Positions 52,446 through 64,000 of a DNA stretch of 64,000 bases are shown here, piece after piece. The DNA is from Acanthosoma haemorrhoidale. Lineage: Eukaryota; Arthropoda; Insecta; Hemiptera; Acanthosomatidae. The notes under the pieces are model-generated. The model saw nothing but the letters and a program-made list of their open reading frames with translations, made no database searches and was not told where the DNA came from. The stretch covers positions 166,543,226-166,607,225 of the forward strand of contig OV884011.1 of NCBI GenBank assembly GCA_930367205.1. The letters run 5' to 3'. Positions within the stretch are counted from its first letter, which is position 1. Every line of letters begins with the position of its first letter. The position numbers and the translations under genes are program-made.

Positions 52446-54671
52446 GTCATGGGGAGACAATTTATTTTAATTAAATTTAAAATTTTAAAAAGAAAATTAC
52501 ACAGATAATTTTGTAGTACTGTATTTTCTATAAAAGCAAACTAAAGAAAAAATACATTAAATTATATAATATATTTAAACTATATAATAAAAAAGTTAAA
52601 TTTTTTTTCTCAATATTTATTGATGTTATTTCTATGAAAGTTGATTACAATATTTTCAAACAAAAAAATTATGTAATTTTTTTAGTATCCAAGAAGAGAA
52701 TATAATTTAAAATTGGGTACTTTTTTTCCGAGGACTTGTGGACATTATATTACTGGAATAAGGATAAAACATCATTGTTATTAATTTTGCTCAACGATTA
52801 TAATATGGTTATAATTTTATCAGACAAAAAAGTTGCTGAGTATTAAAATAAAAGTATCTCTTATAAATAAAGTATTTTCACATCGTAATAAATTTATCAA
52901 GGAAAATTGTAAGGCTTCATTTGGACTGATGGGGAAAAAATCTCCTCACCTAATATTTTTTCATATTCTATGCTGCTATGGGGCAATTTTTCAATTAAAT
53001 TTTATTTAATTTGACAATTTAGTTGTTTTTCTTCTCGGATAAAAATCAAAATATTCGCTGAATTGAAATATGTTAAGTTAAGAAAAGTTTTTCTCTGGAC
53101 AGAACTATGCCCCGATGCATAAATGTACAAAATACATGTCAGTTTCTACCATTAAACTGATTCATTAGCAGCTGCTGTTTAGAAATGATTGTGATGCTTT
53201 TTAAACACACTCAAATAATACATATTGTCATGGTGCCTAAAAAATAAAACTATCAAACAGAACAGGTTTTTTCAGCTGCGTAATTAAGGTGTAACATGCA
53301 ATTTACCATATCATTACTGTTAATTGCCACCTGGACAAAAGCATTTTACCTGTTCTGATAGGATATAGTTTTTTTTTTTTTAAATCTTCATACTTCTAGT
53401 CTGGTGGCGCAGTGAAGTATAGTAAATAAGTTTACTATTTCCCATCTTTATTATGACACAACTTCCCTTTGGTGTACCACTGGCTGTCATTTATTTATTT
53501 CGATAAATCATCCTTTTTGACTATTATGACTTTATTACATTAATTTCACCGAATTCAACAGTTATTGTTTCGACACATATGAGTATGATCCATGTTGATA
53601 TTTTTAATCAATTCTATTAATAATTTAAAAAGGAAGCAATATTAGTTTTATTATTTATGCTCAGTTTCTGTCCAATAATAGACTTATTGTAATATTTGTA
53701 GTTAATTTTTATATTATGAGGTAAGCTTTAAAATAAATAGAAATATTTTTGTACAATGATAATTTTATTAAAATAACGTATTTGATTAATATGAATCAGC
53801 TTAATATCATCCATGACAAGTTTAGTTTTAATATCTAGTATTTCATGCATACCTTATTTATCGATGTATACAAATGACACACTGCTTTTTTATTTTTAAA
53901 AAACAAAATTTTTTTAAGCAAATCGAAATTGGACAATTGTTTTTGTTTTGTTTGTTGAAATTCGCGTGTGTAGTAATTCTCTTAATTAGAAATAGGAACA
54001 GAAACTGTGATTAATACCTAAAGCAAAACTCACATAATATAAAGAAAAACACAGTTTTGTGTTAGCACCTCTGTAAAAATTCAACATATTTTTATCAGTA
54101 AGATAAAGGAAAACGATCTCTCCAAAGTTGATTTTTTATCAAAACAAAAAAAAGTCAATCTTATTATAAACCGATAAATACGGCATGCATTACTGTTTTT
54201 ATATCTGCTATTTGATCACAACAATCTATTAAGTACAAATACAAATTGTTAAATGATATTTATTGTAAATATATATAATAAATGATATGTCTATTGGATT
54301 GTTATTTTTTCGAGTTTTATTGGTAAGGTGCGTGGTCAATGACTAGTGACTTAAGTTATCTGAAATTATGATTAAAGTTAGCCGGTGTTGGGTGGGAAAC
54401 CTAGACGTTTGTATTTCAATCAGTCATAAAACTTTATTTCTCTGTTTTATTATATTGATTCATTGGCTCTCGTGGTCTTATAGTTTCTCCTCAGTACTTG
54501 ATCCAGCAATATTTAAATGATTTTTTTTTTTTCTAAAAAATCATAAATTATACATACATTTAATAATTTATTAACAAACAGCAAATATTAAATGTTGTTT
54601 TATTTAACAATTCAATTATTTTATTGATATTTAAAAGGGTCATTTACATGTGTATATTTGCATTATTTTTA
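52446..54671. other. Downstream of the LBR-like gene: 3' UTR and/or gene-free AT-rich DNA
   Basis: No coding sequence was recognised. No AATAAA close to the stop stands out as the obvious end of the transcript, so the 3' UTR could be long. Confidence 0.4.
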
Positions 54672-54999
54672 TTAAGCTTCAGTCTCTTCACAATTCTTAT
54701 ATTGGCACAATATCATTAAACCGTCAATGTTTAGCCTGTTCAGGCATCATCTTGCAGAGTACAATTTTGAAAACAAGTTATGTATAATTAAAGTAAATTA
54801 ATTATGTATAACATTAAAGAAATAGAATGTTTACAAATTTGGTGTACATTGTTACACTCTGAATTTGTTTATTTCTTTAATATAATTATGCGTAACTTAT
54901 TTTCAAAATTAAATCCCTTGATGATGCCTGAACAGGCTAAACATTGACGGTTTAATGAGACTGTGTCAATAAAAGATTTGTGAAGAGACTAAAGCTTAA
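54672..54999. repeat. 328-bp foldback (long imperfect palindrome)
   Basis: The left arm begins TTAAGCTTCAGTCTCTTCAC and includes AAACCGTCAATGTTTAGCCT and GTTCAGGCATCATC. The right arm repeats all of these as reverse complement, ending GTGAAGAGACTAAAGCTTAA. Arms are about 150 bp with scattered mismatches around a short AT-rich centre. Each arm read outward contains GATGATGCCTGAACAGGC and AATAAAAG- or AATATAAG-like strings. It could be a foldback element or two inverted copies of an element end. Confidence 0.85.
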
Positions 55000-57900
55000 C
55001 GAACAACCTGTAGTACAATACAAATAAACACATGAATTTAGTTTTTACTCCGAGCTTTTTAAACTCTGTTCCACATTGTTTGCAAATGTCATATATCTAC
55101 CCAAAATTTAATCTTAATATTTATTAATATTCATAATTAATTTAAATCCGCTCAAGTAATTAATATTATAACTTAATAATATAAAGTTTTCATTGAATTA
55201 TTTCTTCTTAACTTGTGAAGTAAATGTAATCCATCAAAAGCTATGTCCTTAGAGTGTCACTCCTCTTTGACTTGTTTTTCTATATCATTAAAAAGTGATT
55301 TAATATGACTCCTTTGAAGCCTTAAATTGATTATTTTATAAAAGGTTTTTTATTGCGTTAAAATGTAACAAGATGTGTTATTATGACCAAATGTATAACA
55401 ATTTTTATTGCTCAATATTTGTAATTGTATGTCAAAGTTAGTAAAGTAATAATTATATATGTATTTTACCAAATAATTAATTAAAATGTAAAAGTTTTCT
55501 TATAACAATAAGTAATTTTTTAACTATTTTGTCTGAATTGTATAGCTTCTAGCCCAAAATATACCCAGAAAATCGACGTCAATTTAGCTAATATTTTCTT
55601 TATTATATGATTTTTCTCCGTGAAACGGTGCGATGGATTCCTTATAGTTTGGTGTCATTTAGCTTGAAGCAATTCCATTATACCAATTTTAATTTACTAA
55701 TTATGAAAGCAGATTTGAGATATTAAAAAAGGTCTATATTGTTATTTGTATTTGCTGACCAGTTTTAAAGCTGCAATGGATGGCGGTGTCGTGGAGTAAC
55801 TCACAAATCAATTACGTGAATATTAATTTAACTGAAATATCTGTGTTAACTGCCATGTTTTTTTTTTTATATTAGTATTCACTGATTGTGTCTAAGACAT
55901 GTATTAGAAGTTTGATAATTTAAGATCTCATTTAGTTTATTTGGTGGATATATTGACACATTTTACCAGAAAAAGATAGTTTTTATATGATTATTGTTTA
56001 GTTAGTAGTGCCTCAGTTTGTTACGAGGTAGGCTTTGATTATATTTATTTTTTATTTGTGTTAGTATGTATATGTTATAAGTTATTTTTATCTTTATCTT
56101 TAATTAAATAATTAGACAAGTTCCAATATTTCTGAATAACTTACTCAAAATATTCTTTCTTTATCAGTTCTAAAATATACAATATAATCTGAATATATAA
56201 ATATAAAATGAAGTATAAAAATAATCTGATTAATGATATGTTTCGTTCATAATACTATACTAGCTATGATTCTAATAAAGACTGCTTTCAATATACCGTA
56301 AATGTTCTGACATGCCATTTCGATGTCTATCGATATTATTCCTAGTGATTGCTTTTGTTGCACAGCTCATTATTCAACACTGTTTGTGACGGTATTAAAA
56401 TTCAATGGCTCATATGTCAGCAAGCATATTTTGCTCAATTTATCAAAATTACTGAAGTTAAATGAAATTATCTTATATATTCAGGACTCAATATTGGTTT
56501 GGAAAAAAACCATCTAATACCTGAATAAGGCAAGTATTTATGAAATAATTGTATAATTGGTTTAATAAAACTTAAATTTTTACTTGTAAAAAAAAAATGG
56601 AAATGTACATAAATATATTGTTACTTACTTATTTTACCAGCCCTTAATGAATTTGGAAAACTCTATTTTTAGGTAGTCTTTTCAGCTCACAACACATATT
56701 CTTTTATTACTTGAATTAATTTTCAATATCATTAAATAATTTTTTCTGTTTCTGTCATCGGAACATACATCTTTGCCTTTACTATTCATTTCTCAGATTG
56801 TCTCAACGACATTGCCCTATAAAACACTAAGCTTTTTTAATTTTTGTACTAAGCTCAGGAATCTTGATGTTGCGTTCACCGACTTATGTCATTTGTAGCA
56901 CTTGTTTGTTGAGTTGGTGCCTTCTTCGGTACGGCCCTGCATATCCCCTGCCATGATGTGTTGTAGTTTGTTTTCAAGAGATTGTCAGGATAATTCGTAA
57001 TTTTAATTGATTTTTGAAATTTGGTATTAAAAGATAAGTGTTTCCTGATAAAGTATGTTCAGTGTTCATGTGAAATATGCCTGCAAACATATTTTATCTG
57101 TAGGCAATAGGAGTGTTTTTATTTGTATTTTATTGTTTTATTTTAATATATTTTTGTAAAAGATAAGGTAAAGCTTTCTGGTATTGTTACATATCTGTAT
57201 ATAGCCAAATAAATTAGGGTATATTTTTTAACCATTTTAAATAGTGTTTTATTGTTACTTTTTAAAACATATTGTTCACAATCTTGCGATTGTTATGCCA
57301 TATTTTTTCATCACGTGCTATTTTGTCTATCAATGTACTAAGTAGAAATGACCCTTATTGTGAGGCATTGATAAAACTATATAGATAATGTTTTTTTACA
57401 TTTTAAGCTATTGACAAATTATTAGATGTAGTTTTATATTTTACGCCGATCGGCAGGTAATTAGATACAGTGTAGTGTCAATTTGGTACAAATTTGTTTT
57501 TGTTTAATATTTAGTTTATTTGTTACAATAGATAATTCTCTTTAAAAATTTATATTTATATACATAGGATGTACAAAAATTGTCTTTGTGTTTATAAAAG
57601 ACGTTAAGATAAGTTAGTTTTATAAGTAATATAAGTATTTTCTTTGATTTTAAAATAAATGATTTTTATTCACCAATAGCATTTTATTGCATCTCATCAT
57701 AAAAATGTTGTAAATTATGGTAAATATCATATATATTATAAATATTACCGGGTTCGGTAAAATTTTTACTTACTTTATATTCATTCGGAGTCAAAGGAAA
57801 TTTATAAGAAGTTCAAAAAGAATAATATTTTATTTTATTGTTTCATTCAATATGATGTCAATGTATTATGTGGTTCTAGTGAATAATATTTTCTATTTCA

Positions 57901-60302
57901 CATTAACATAATTGGTTAGAGAAATTAATATAATAGTAGCCTTATACAAACAGTGAGTAAAAATGTTGGAGAATGGGTTAGCTTCTGGTGACGGATTTGA
58001 ACTGACAACTTAGTTCTTTTCTGAACTCCTGTTTATTATTGACATAAAAATACATATACTAACATGTCCATTGGTAGGGATTGGCTCCTATTTTACTAAG
58101 GTGAGTATAAATCTAACAATCGGATTACAGAAAAAAATTATGTAATAAAAAGGGAAGGGACCCAGGTGATGAGGGCTCACCTTCTGGTTACTAAATGGGG
58201 GCGGGGGCCTAAAAACTAACTTAATCCTTGATGGCGCCTGCAGTCATTGTGAGGGAATGGTAGAGGGGATCCTGTGTTGGACATGGTGTTTATCAAGAAT
58301 TGCAGCGACTTGTCAATTCTCCACTGCTGTAATGATATTTACCAGACCACTTTCATAAGTATCCCATTCTGGAAGGAGCCACTTAGTTAGCTATTGCTTT
58401 AGTCAGGTGACTAAAAACGAAGTGTCCCATACAACAGAGCTGCTTCGTTTTATCAGCTTCAGATACAGTGATAAATTTAAGTTAAATAAAGTTTGGAGAG
58501 CCAGTAACACTTTATGCATACTTATTTTCTTGTAAATTAGCTGCTATGGTCATCTCCCCACTTCCCAACTATATGTGTATTAGGTTTTCCCCTCAATTCA
58601 ATGAATTGCCTGTTCTCACACCGAAGGTCTTAACAATATGTACCCCAGCTTTTCTTTTCTTTCAAATTATTTATTCATTTTGATTGGCAACATTGCTTTA
58701 CAAGCCACTCATATTACCGAAACTCATTCACTTGGTACCACACCGTATATCTGTATTAGCAAATCTATCAGGGCAAGGCTTCAAATACTTTAGAATGAAA
58801 TACTCCAGCTAGCACTGGGAGCAATACGGTTTATCAGGAATACCCAAATTCATTTAGAATTGGGAATCTTCCAAATTTCTCATAGTGTAGAAGAAATGCT
58901 ATATTAGTCTGAAATCATCTTCAGGTGCAGTCTATCCGACTCAAGCCAAAAATGTATCAAGACCTTCAAATTTTTCAAGTTTATTTTATTCAAATTATCA
59001 ATACATTTTTACTTCATGTTCAAATTAACAGATATTTTCATAAAATTATCCACTCATTAAGAAAAGACCAAGGGTGATGAGGTGTTCAAATGGACATGAT
59101 ATGAGCCAACATTTAATCATTAGGCCTAGATGGTTGTCAATAGACCTCTTCCAACAATGGGGAAGTGAGCGTTAGGAAAGGTAACTAACCAGTTGGAAGG
59201 TTAAACCAACCCTTTTAACCATCAAACATTTCATATTTTGCTGTAACTTTGCACTGACAACTACAACCTATAAAACAACAAAGTAACTACCTTCCAACAA
59301 TATGGTATTAAATTTATAACCATGCTCAAACAAAGTGGGCAATGAAATTCATCTGACAAATATTAACTTTTTTGTTTTCCAAATGGTTCAATTTATTTAT
59401 TTTTTATTCTGTTTGAGAACCAGAAATATTTAATTTATTTAAATATATATTTCTTTATGTCCCAAGAATAAGTTTTTTATAATTAAACACAAAAGTAAAC
59501 AATTATCAGTTTTATTTTTAATTTATAGCCCATTACATCTACTGTTCACATACTTACACTATTGAGAATAACATAATTCTTAGTTGCAATGTTTGAAGGT
59601 ACTTCGGTGCACGTCTTTACAAGTTTAGTTTAATCTTTTAGTCAACTTTCACTCTGTTACATTTAGGCCAGTCACTACATCAAAAAAAAATAAAGGGTCA
59701 CTTTTGCAATAGGTAATTCTAATTTTTTCGTAAGTTGTAGGGACCAATACAACTAGTAAAAAAAACAATTTTGGGCATTCCAAAGCCCTAGGAAAGCTTA
59801 GGTATAGCCAACAAACAGAAATGTTTGTCTCCAGATTTTTTTCGGGTTTTTGACTATAATTTATAAACTGGGCTTCTTCCTAGTGAGAAAGTATCACTTA
59901 AAAAAAAAAGAAACAACATTAAATTTTACGTTGAATGACCTACTTTAACTTGAAATTAGTAGTAACATCAAAAACCGACAATTTTTACCTTTTTTTTTTG
60001 TAAAATTCTCATTTTATGAATTTTCAAGGTCTGGGGAAATATTAAATTAGTATTTCAGGTCAGTCTAAATTGTTGCGCCGTGGGTTCCATAAACCCTCTA
60101 TTTATTGTTTTTCGGATTTCTGTGTTTTTCCTTGTAAATGTCTGCTGGGAGCGCCCGCCGGAGGTTTTGTCGAATCAGCCACAGCCACGTCAAAAAGAGA
60201 TATGAATACTTAACCTGTAGTCTTTGACCTTTGCTGGCGGCCTAGTCGGTGGGTAGTTTAATTTGTATTTGTTTATTGATCTGACTCCATAAGATCTTAG
60301 AA
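55000..60302. other. Long gene-free AT-rich stretch
   Basis: Over 5 kb I find no supported exon on either strand. It holds a tRNA-type B box on the minus strand near 58000 (GTTCAAATCC) without a matching A box, and parts of an interspersed repeat at about 58145-58200 and 59103-59240. Confidence 0.4.
59103..59240 (+). repeat. Interspersed repeat, copy B
   Basis: Matches 30757-30890: GAGCCAACATTTAATCATTA, GGGGAAGTGAGCGTTAGGAA and TTTTAACCATCAAACATTT. No coding capacity. Confidence 0.6.
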
Positions 60303-60344
60303 GGTGTGCCCCGACAGTGCACTATGTTCAGGAGAAGAGGTATA
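60303..60344 (+). repeat. Core of the GC-rich interspersed repeat, copy 2 of 3
   Basis: GGTGTGCCCCGACAGTGCAC followed by TATGTTCAGGAGAAGAGG matches 12967-13010 and 63966-64000. The 160-bp head found in the other copies is not present upstream. Confidence 0.6.
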
Positions 60345-60658
60345 GGCTAGGTATTATAGGCAGTTTACATTGTGTAGGATCTCAGAGATCGTCGTCTGTA
60401 TAGAAGAGATCCCTTCCAAAGAATGTGCTACTTTTAGTGAGACGAAACCAAAGAATCCCACTAGGAAGGTGTGGGGTCTACAACGCCGGACTAAGAAAGG
60501 TTAGGAAAGAGATGTGTAGAGGTAATTAAATAACAAAGCCATTGTTTGAGCAGAGTAAGAAGCGCCAGTCCAGAGAGTGAGAACAGTGTTCACTTCAAGA
60601 GTCTGAAAAAGCTGAGAATTTCTGTCTTATATAAGCATGACATTCCTGGCTACGGGGA

Positions 60659-60958
60659 ATGAGAGCTTGTTATTTAGACCAATCCTATGACAGTTTATTT
60701 GGTCCCATCAGGGGCCGGGCTATGCTATGCATAGTGAGCTCCGGCCGTGTCGGGATCGTGAACTATGAAGTCCCCTCTTTCTATAATGACGCCGAAGATC
60801 TATTGATAAAATATGGAAAGGTAAGCGGGTGTTTTCTGGTCCGAGAAGAGGGTAACTTCTATTTATTCGTTGGTGGACATTGGAAGTTGGCACAAAAATG
60901 TCGATTACACCTGACGTATGTTTTATTTGCCCCAATAGTTTGGCGGAAGGTCAAGTGA
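60659..60958 (+). other. ORF fragment with an SH2-like motif
   Basis: A 99-codon frame, with no ATG at its extreme start, contains NDAEDLLIKYGKVSGCFLVR followed by EEGNFYLFV. The spacing AE-x-LL, G, GxFLVR and a hydrophobic strand is that of the first half of an SH2 domain, including the phosphotyrosine-binding Arg. No Trp-Tyr/Phe-His start and no second half are visible. It could be a captured exon fragment, a pseudogene or coincidence. Confidence 0.3.
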
Positions 60959-61154
60959 TCATGATGAAAGGCTACTCTTAACAAATTCAAGTGTAAAACG
61001 GGGCGTTCGTGAAAATTATTTATTTTTAAGGAATACAAGTGGGGTGTGAGTCCATAATAAGACTTGCACTCATGAAAGAAAGATATCAGCTTTTGTGCGC
61101 CGGGGAAGGAAAGTGTCCCGCAACCTATTGCCGGACCGTCTGACAAATGGAGAT

Positions 61155-62100
61155 GGGTATGTGAACAATCTCAACTGAAGGATATATGTATTTTGTGTGG
61201 GAATGGAATGACTGAAGAATTTCATAAGCTACGTAAAAGACTGCCACTTTCGTGGCCCTGTATGTAATGTTTACTCTGTTGAACAACTGAGTACGAAGGA
61301 AATTGTGCTAAATGCTGCAAAACAACGAGGTGATGAATGGGCGTATCGAACATATAGATGATTTAATAATAGCAGATGCAAGGTACCACCACCTATGCCA
61401 CAAGAAGTTGTACAGGGCAACCACAGAAAAGAGAGGATATCGACCAGTTAAAGATGTCAATTAGAGCATGGAAGTGATTTTCTCGTAAATAACCAAGAAA
61501 TGTCAGTTTTCTCTGGATGAGCTCATGGAACTGCACGCAGGGGAGCCTGATGTTAAGGGATGTAATCTGTTCTAGCTAAAGTATGGTGAAGACATTGCTA
61601 TAGTAGAAGATTCCGACGGAAAAACAGTGGAGTGCATTAAAAACGTTGGCAATAAAAACCCTCTGCATAGCGTACCAGGGCAAAAAGAATGACCCGCATG
61701 AGGAGCGATTGAGTGTTGTACACGCCACTGCTGAAATAATCTTGGAAGATACCGCTCAGTAGGCTACAATAGCTCAGAATATCCACCATGTGATCCTTGA
61801 TTCATCGCGTCTTTTTTTTTTGGAAAAGGTCATTTTGAAACATATCCGTGGTTAACGAGTTAAGTGGAAAAATAAAACTTGTGTTGGCTCACCAGATCAT
61901 ATCTTCGGCTAGGCTTCGATATTTTATCTCTCCCATTTTGACAAGAGTCAGCGCTTACATTTAACGAAACTTTGGATTAAAACTCCTTGGCTCAACATTA
62001 GGATTTTCTACCAGTTACTAGGAAGCTCGAAGCTTCTGCGATCATGCGACTGGAAAACATAGTAACCGCTGAGAAAAGTGCATTCCTGAAGCAGATTGAT
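61155..62100 (+). pseudogene. Decayed copy of a dispersed invertebrate gene family of unknown function
   Basis: Successive frames, broken by stops and frameshifts, give LKDICILCGNGMTEEFHKLR, LNAAKQRGDEWAYRT, DDLIIADARYHHLCHKKLY, RGYRPVKDV, SLDELMELHAGEPDVKGCN, KYGEDIAIVEDSDGKTVEC, VLAHQIISSARLRYFISPI, and LGSTLGFSTSY followed by EARSF. This order (a CxxC start, an ADARYHxxC block, a KYGExI block, then a LGxSxSYxE block) is one I associate with multicopy uncharacterised genes in arthropods and other invertebrates, often near mobile elements. At least six disruptions make this copy nonfunctional. No terminal repeats were identified. Confidence 0.55.
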
Positions 62101-62280
62101 GGGGAGAACACCACATAAATATATCACTAAATGGGTGGTATTGTGTGGAACTCTACAATCTGCAGCTTTGGCTGATAAAAATATTCCATGTATGAAACAT
62201 TACATCTCTTCTGAAGCAGTAAGCTATGTGGGATCTATTGAAGTAAAGCACTGCAACACCCAGAGTTTATGTATGTTAAG

Positions 62281-62395
62281 TATTTATGTATTGTATTGTA
62301 TGTATATATTGTAATGTATTGTATGTATATATTGTATAAGTTATTGTATGTATATATTGTAATGTATTGTATTTATGTATGTTAAGTATAAAATT
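62281..62395 (+). repeat. Short AT-rich tandem repeat
   Basis: About four to five degenerate units of TGTATTGTATGTATATATTG in tandem. Confidence 0.8.
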
Positions 62396-63554
62396 TCTAC
62401 CCACGCGGTTGGAACGTAATATGTTTTTCATTTGGAATAACCGTTTTGAAGTCAGGGAAGATTGAAAAGTCATGAAGTGGGACCCAAAATTGAAAAAAAA
62501 AGTCGGTTTTCGACTGGCGATCATGTTATATCTTCATCATACTAGATGTCTTCAGTTGTTAGCAATCGCTCGTCGGGGAAGCTACTCTTCACCGCTTCTC
62601 TTGCAGTTCATATAGTTTTGTTTCGTCCACTCAACTCTCGCACATTCACACTCTCATTCTCATCATCTTGCTCACTCTATAGCAGTGAAGCTTCAACCAG
62701 AATTTGTTCCGGAGTGGCTTCACTCAATCGAACTTCGGCAGAACTTCAATCAAGAAACGGTACGCTTCAAACATTTTGTTTTGCATTATTTATGAGTGGT
62801 TAATCTTTAAACATTTTAACTCATTAAGTTTAATTTTTTTACTGAGAATTTTTTTTTGTATGCGCGTAACCCATCACTTAAATTTTATAACTTTCTGTGT
62901 AAATATATTTGTAATGTTTACCATTGTTTTTTTCTCTTTTATAAAGCATTCTACTTGACTTAGTAGAACAATCTGAGTCCGGCAATTTGGTGAAGGATTG
63001 GTGGATTGTGCGTTGATTGGGATTCTCCCCTCCTCCCAACATTAACAGATAACATTCAATGCCCGCCAGCACATTTCTCAACAAGGTATTCTCAAAACCT
63101 GAATTTGCACGACGATCAACACTGTCATTACATAACCAACGAACGATCTATAATTGATTTCTAAAATCAGATCACAGACACACCTTTGCACTTATCTATT
63201 ACATAAAGACTTACTAATAACGTACATTAGGCGTTCAGTATCATAACCAGCTCGATCCATTTTCAGATATTTTACAGAAAAGACAAAAAAACACATTTAT
63301 CTGAGCTGGGTTTGATACGAGGATGTACTTTACTTTTGAAGTTTTTATTCAACAGGATCGTTCTAGGAGGATACAGAATAGCCCTAATACTTGACAAAAA
63401 GTTAGTTTTGAATATAAAAAGTGGATCGAACGCCTTTCATAGCTATTCTAAACGTACACTGGCAACCTCCACGATAGCAATCTTGCTATTGGATTAGTAC
63501 ATGTAGATAATTTTATATACAATTTTAAAAATTTAAAGGAAATGTATTCAAGGT
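62396..63554. other. Gene-free DNA
   Basis: An 85-codon Ser-rich open frame at 62546-62803 has no recognisable homology and is probably chance. I see nothing else. Confidence 0.4.
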
Positions 63555-63830
63555 TGGTAAGGTATATTAAGGCCAGTATGTAGGGTTTTATTGGTAATGT
63601 AGAATGGGGCATTTACTATTATTATACGAAGGACTTGGATGCGCTTGATGTTTTGAGCGCTTTGCTGTCCCTAATAGTTCAAGTCCGTAAGAACAGATTA
63701 ATTTTAAATTAGATTTGCTAATCAGTATTTTGTTTTATGTTGGGAGGTAAGATTTTTGTTGTAAGTGTACGAAACGCTAAATGAGCTCTTGTTTTTTGAA
63801 TATCTTGCGTGGGTTAAGATAGTATTTTGT
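63555..63830 (-). mobile_element. Jockey-type LINE fragment
   Basis: Read on the minus strand with frameshifts: TDLELLGTAKRSKHQ, IVNAPFYITNKTLHTGLN and IPYLTNLEYI. This is the region just after the RT domain in Jockey ORF2. It belongs to a family related to, but different from, the copy at 14-15 kb. Confidence 0.65.
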
Positions 63831-63840
63831 CAACGTTGAT

Positions 63841-64000
63841 GTCGGGTCGTCACTAGGGGGGTGCCTGGTTAACCTAGCCCTGGTGATAAAGTGAGGGTTG
63901 TTTGAGTTTATAACCTGGACAATCGTTTCACGGCGGCTTTACTATCTGACTCCATTTTTTTTATAGGTATGTGCCCCGACAATGGACTATGTTCAGGAGA
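63841..64000 (+). repeat. GC-rich interspersed repeat, copy 3 of 3 (cut by the window end)
   Basis: Matches the first 160 bp of the block at 12851 closely, from GTCGGGTCGTCACTAGGGG to GACTATGTTCAGGAGA. It runs off the right edge. Confidence 0.8.

Noticed and set aside
57950..58035. Minus-strand GTTCAAATCC considered as a tRNA gene or SINE
   Set aside because: It is a perfect B box, but no A box or cloverleaf could be built at the proper distance.
62546..62803. 85-codon Ser-rich frame as a small gene
   Set aside because: Low-complexity composition, no homology and no supporting signals.

Overview
The window is nuclear DNA from an animal, almost certainly an insect. It is AT-rich, its genes are split by GT-AG introns, it has metazoan poly(A) signals, and it is crowded with relics of mariner, Tc1, Jockey-type LINE and Copia elements of the kinds found in arthropod genomes. 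A hemipteran would fit, but the sequence does not prove the order. Exon coordinates are my own splice reconstructions, checked by reading-frame phase and protein similarity; no RNA evidence was available.

Layout: (1) 1-4.1 kb: a series of four short minus-strand exons, all phase 1-1, coding acidic protein; the rest of that gene is not located. (2) 6.0-6.95 kb: an internally deleted mariner. (3) 9.18-23.87 kb, plus strand: a complete nine-exon acid-lipase-family gene (399 aa). Its introns have collected at least five kinds of element: two mariner-like relics, a Tc1 relic, a minus-strand Jockey LINE plus a second fragment of it, and another LINE with target-site duplication, poly(A) tail and a partial second copy. 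(4) 25.78-28.34 kb: an intronless 852-aa gene with five N-terminal zinc fingers and a C-terminal Ulp1-like protease fold in which the catalytic His and Cys are replaced by Gln and Ser. (5) 31.18-37.11 kb: a young Copia retrotransposon with identical 168-bp LTRs, flanked on both sides, flush with its ends, by an identical 729-bp direct repeat. (6) 37.69-41.47 kb: an eight-exon gene for an unrecognised single-pass membrane protein with a Cys-rich segment. (7) 43.08-52.45 kb: an eight-exon gene of the lamin B receptor / sterol C14-reductase family (544 aa) with an RS-rich N-terminus. (8) 52.4-64 kb: long gene-poor DNA with a 328-bp foldback, interspersed repeats, an SH2-like ORF fragment, a decayed copy of a dispersed invertebrate gene family, and LINE debris.

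The genes do not form a functional cluster. The three multi-exon host genes on the plus strand (lipase, membrane protein, LBR-like) look intact. The zinc-finger/Ulp1 gene is intact but may be of transposon origin. Nearly all other coding-like sequence is mobile-element debris.
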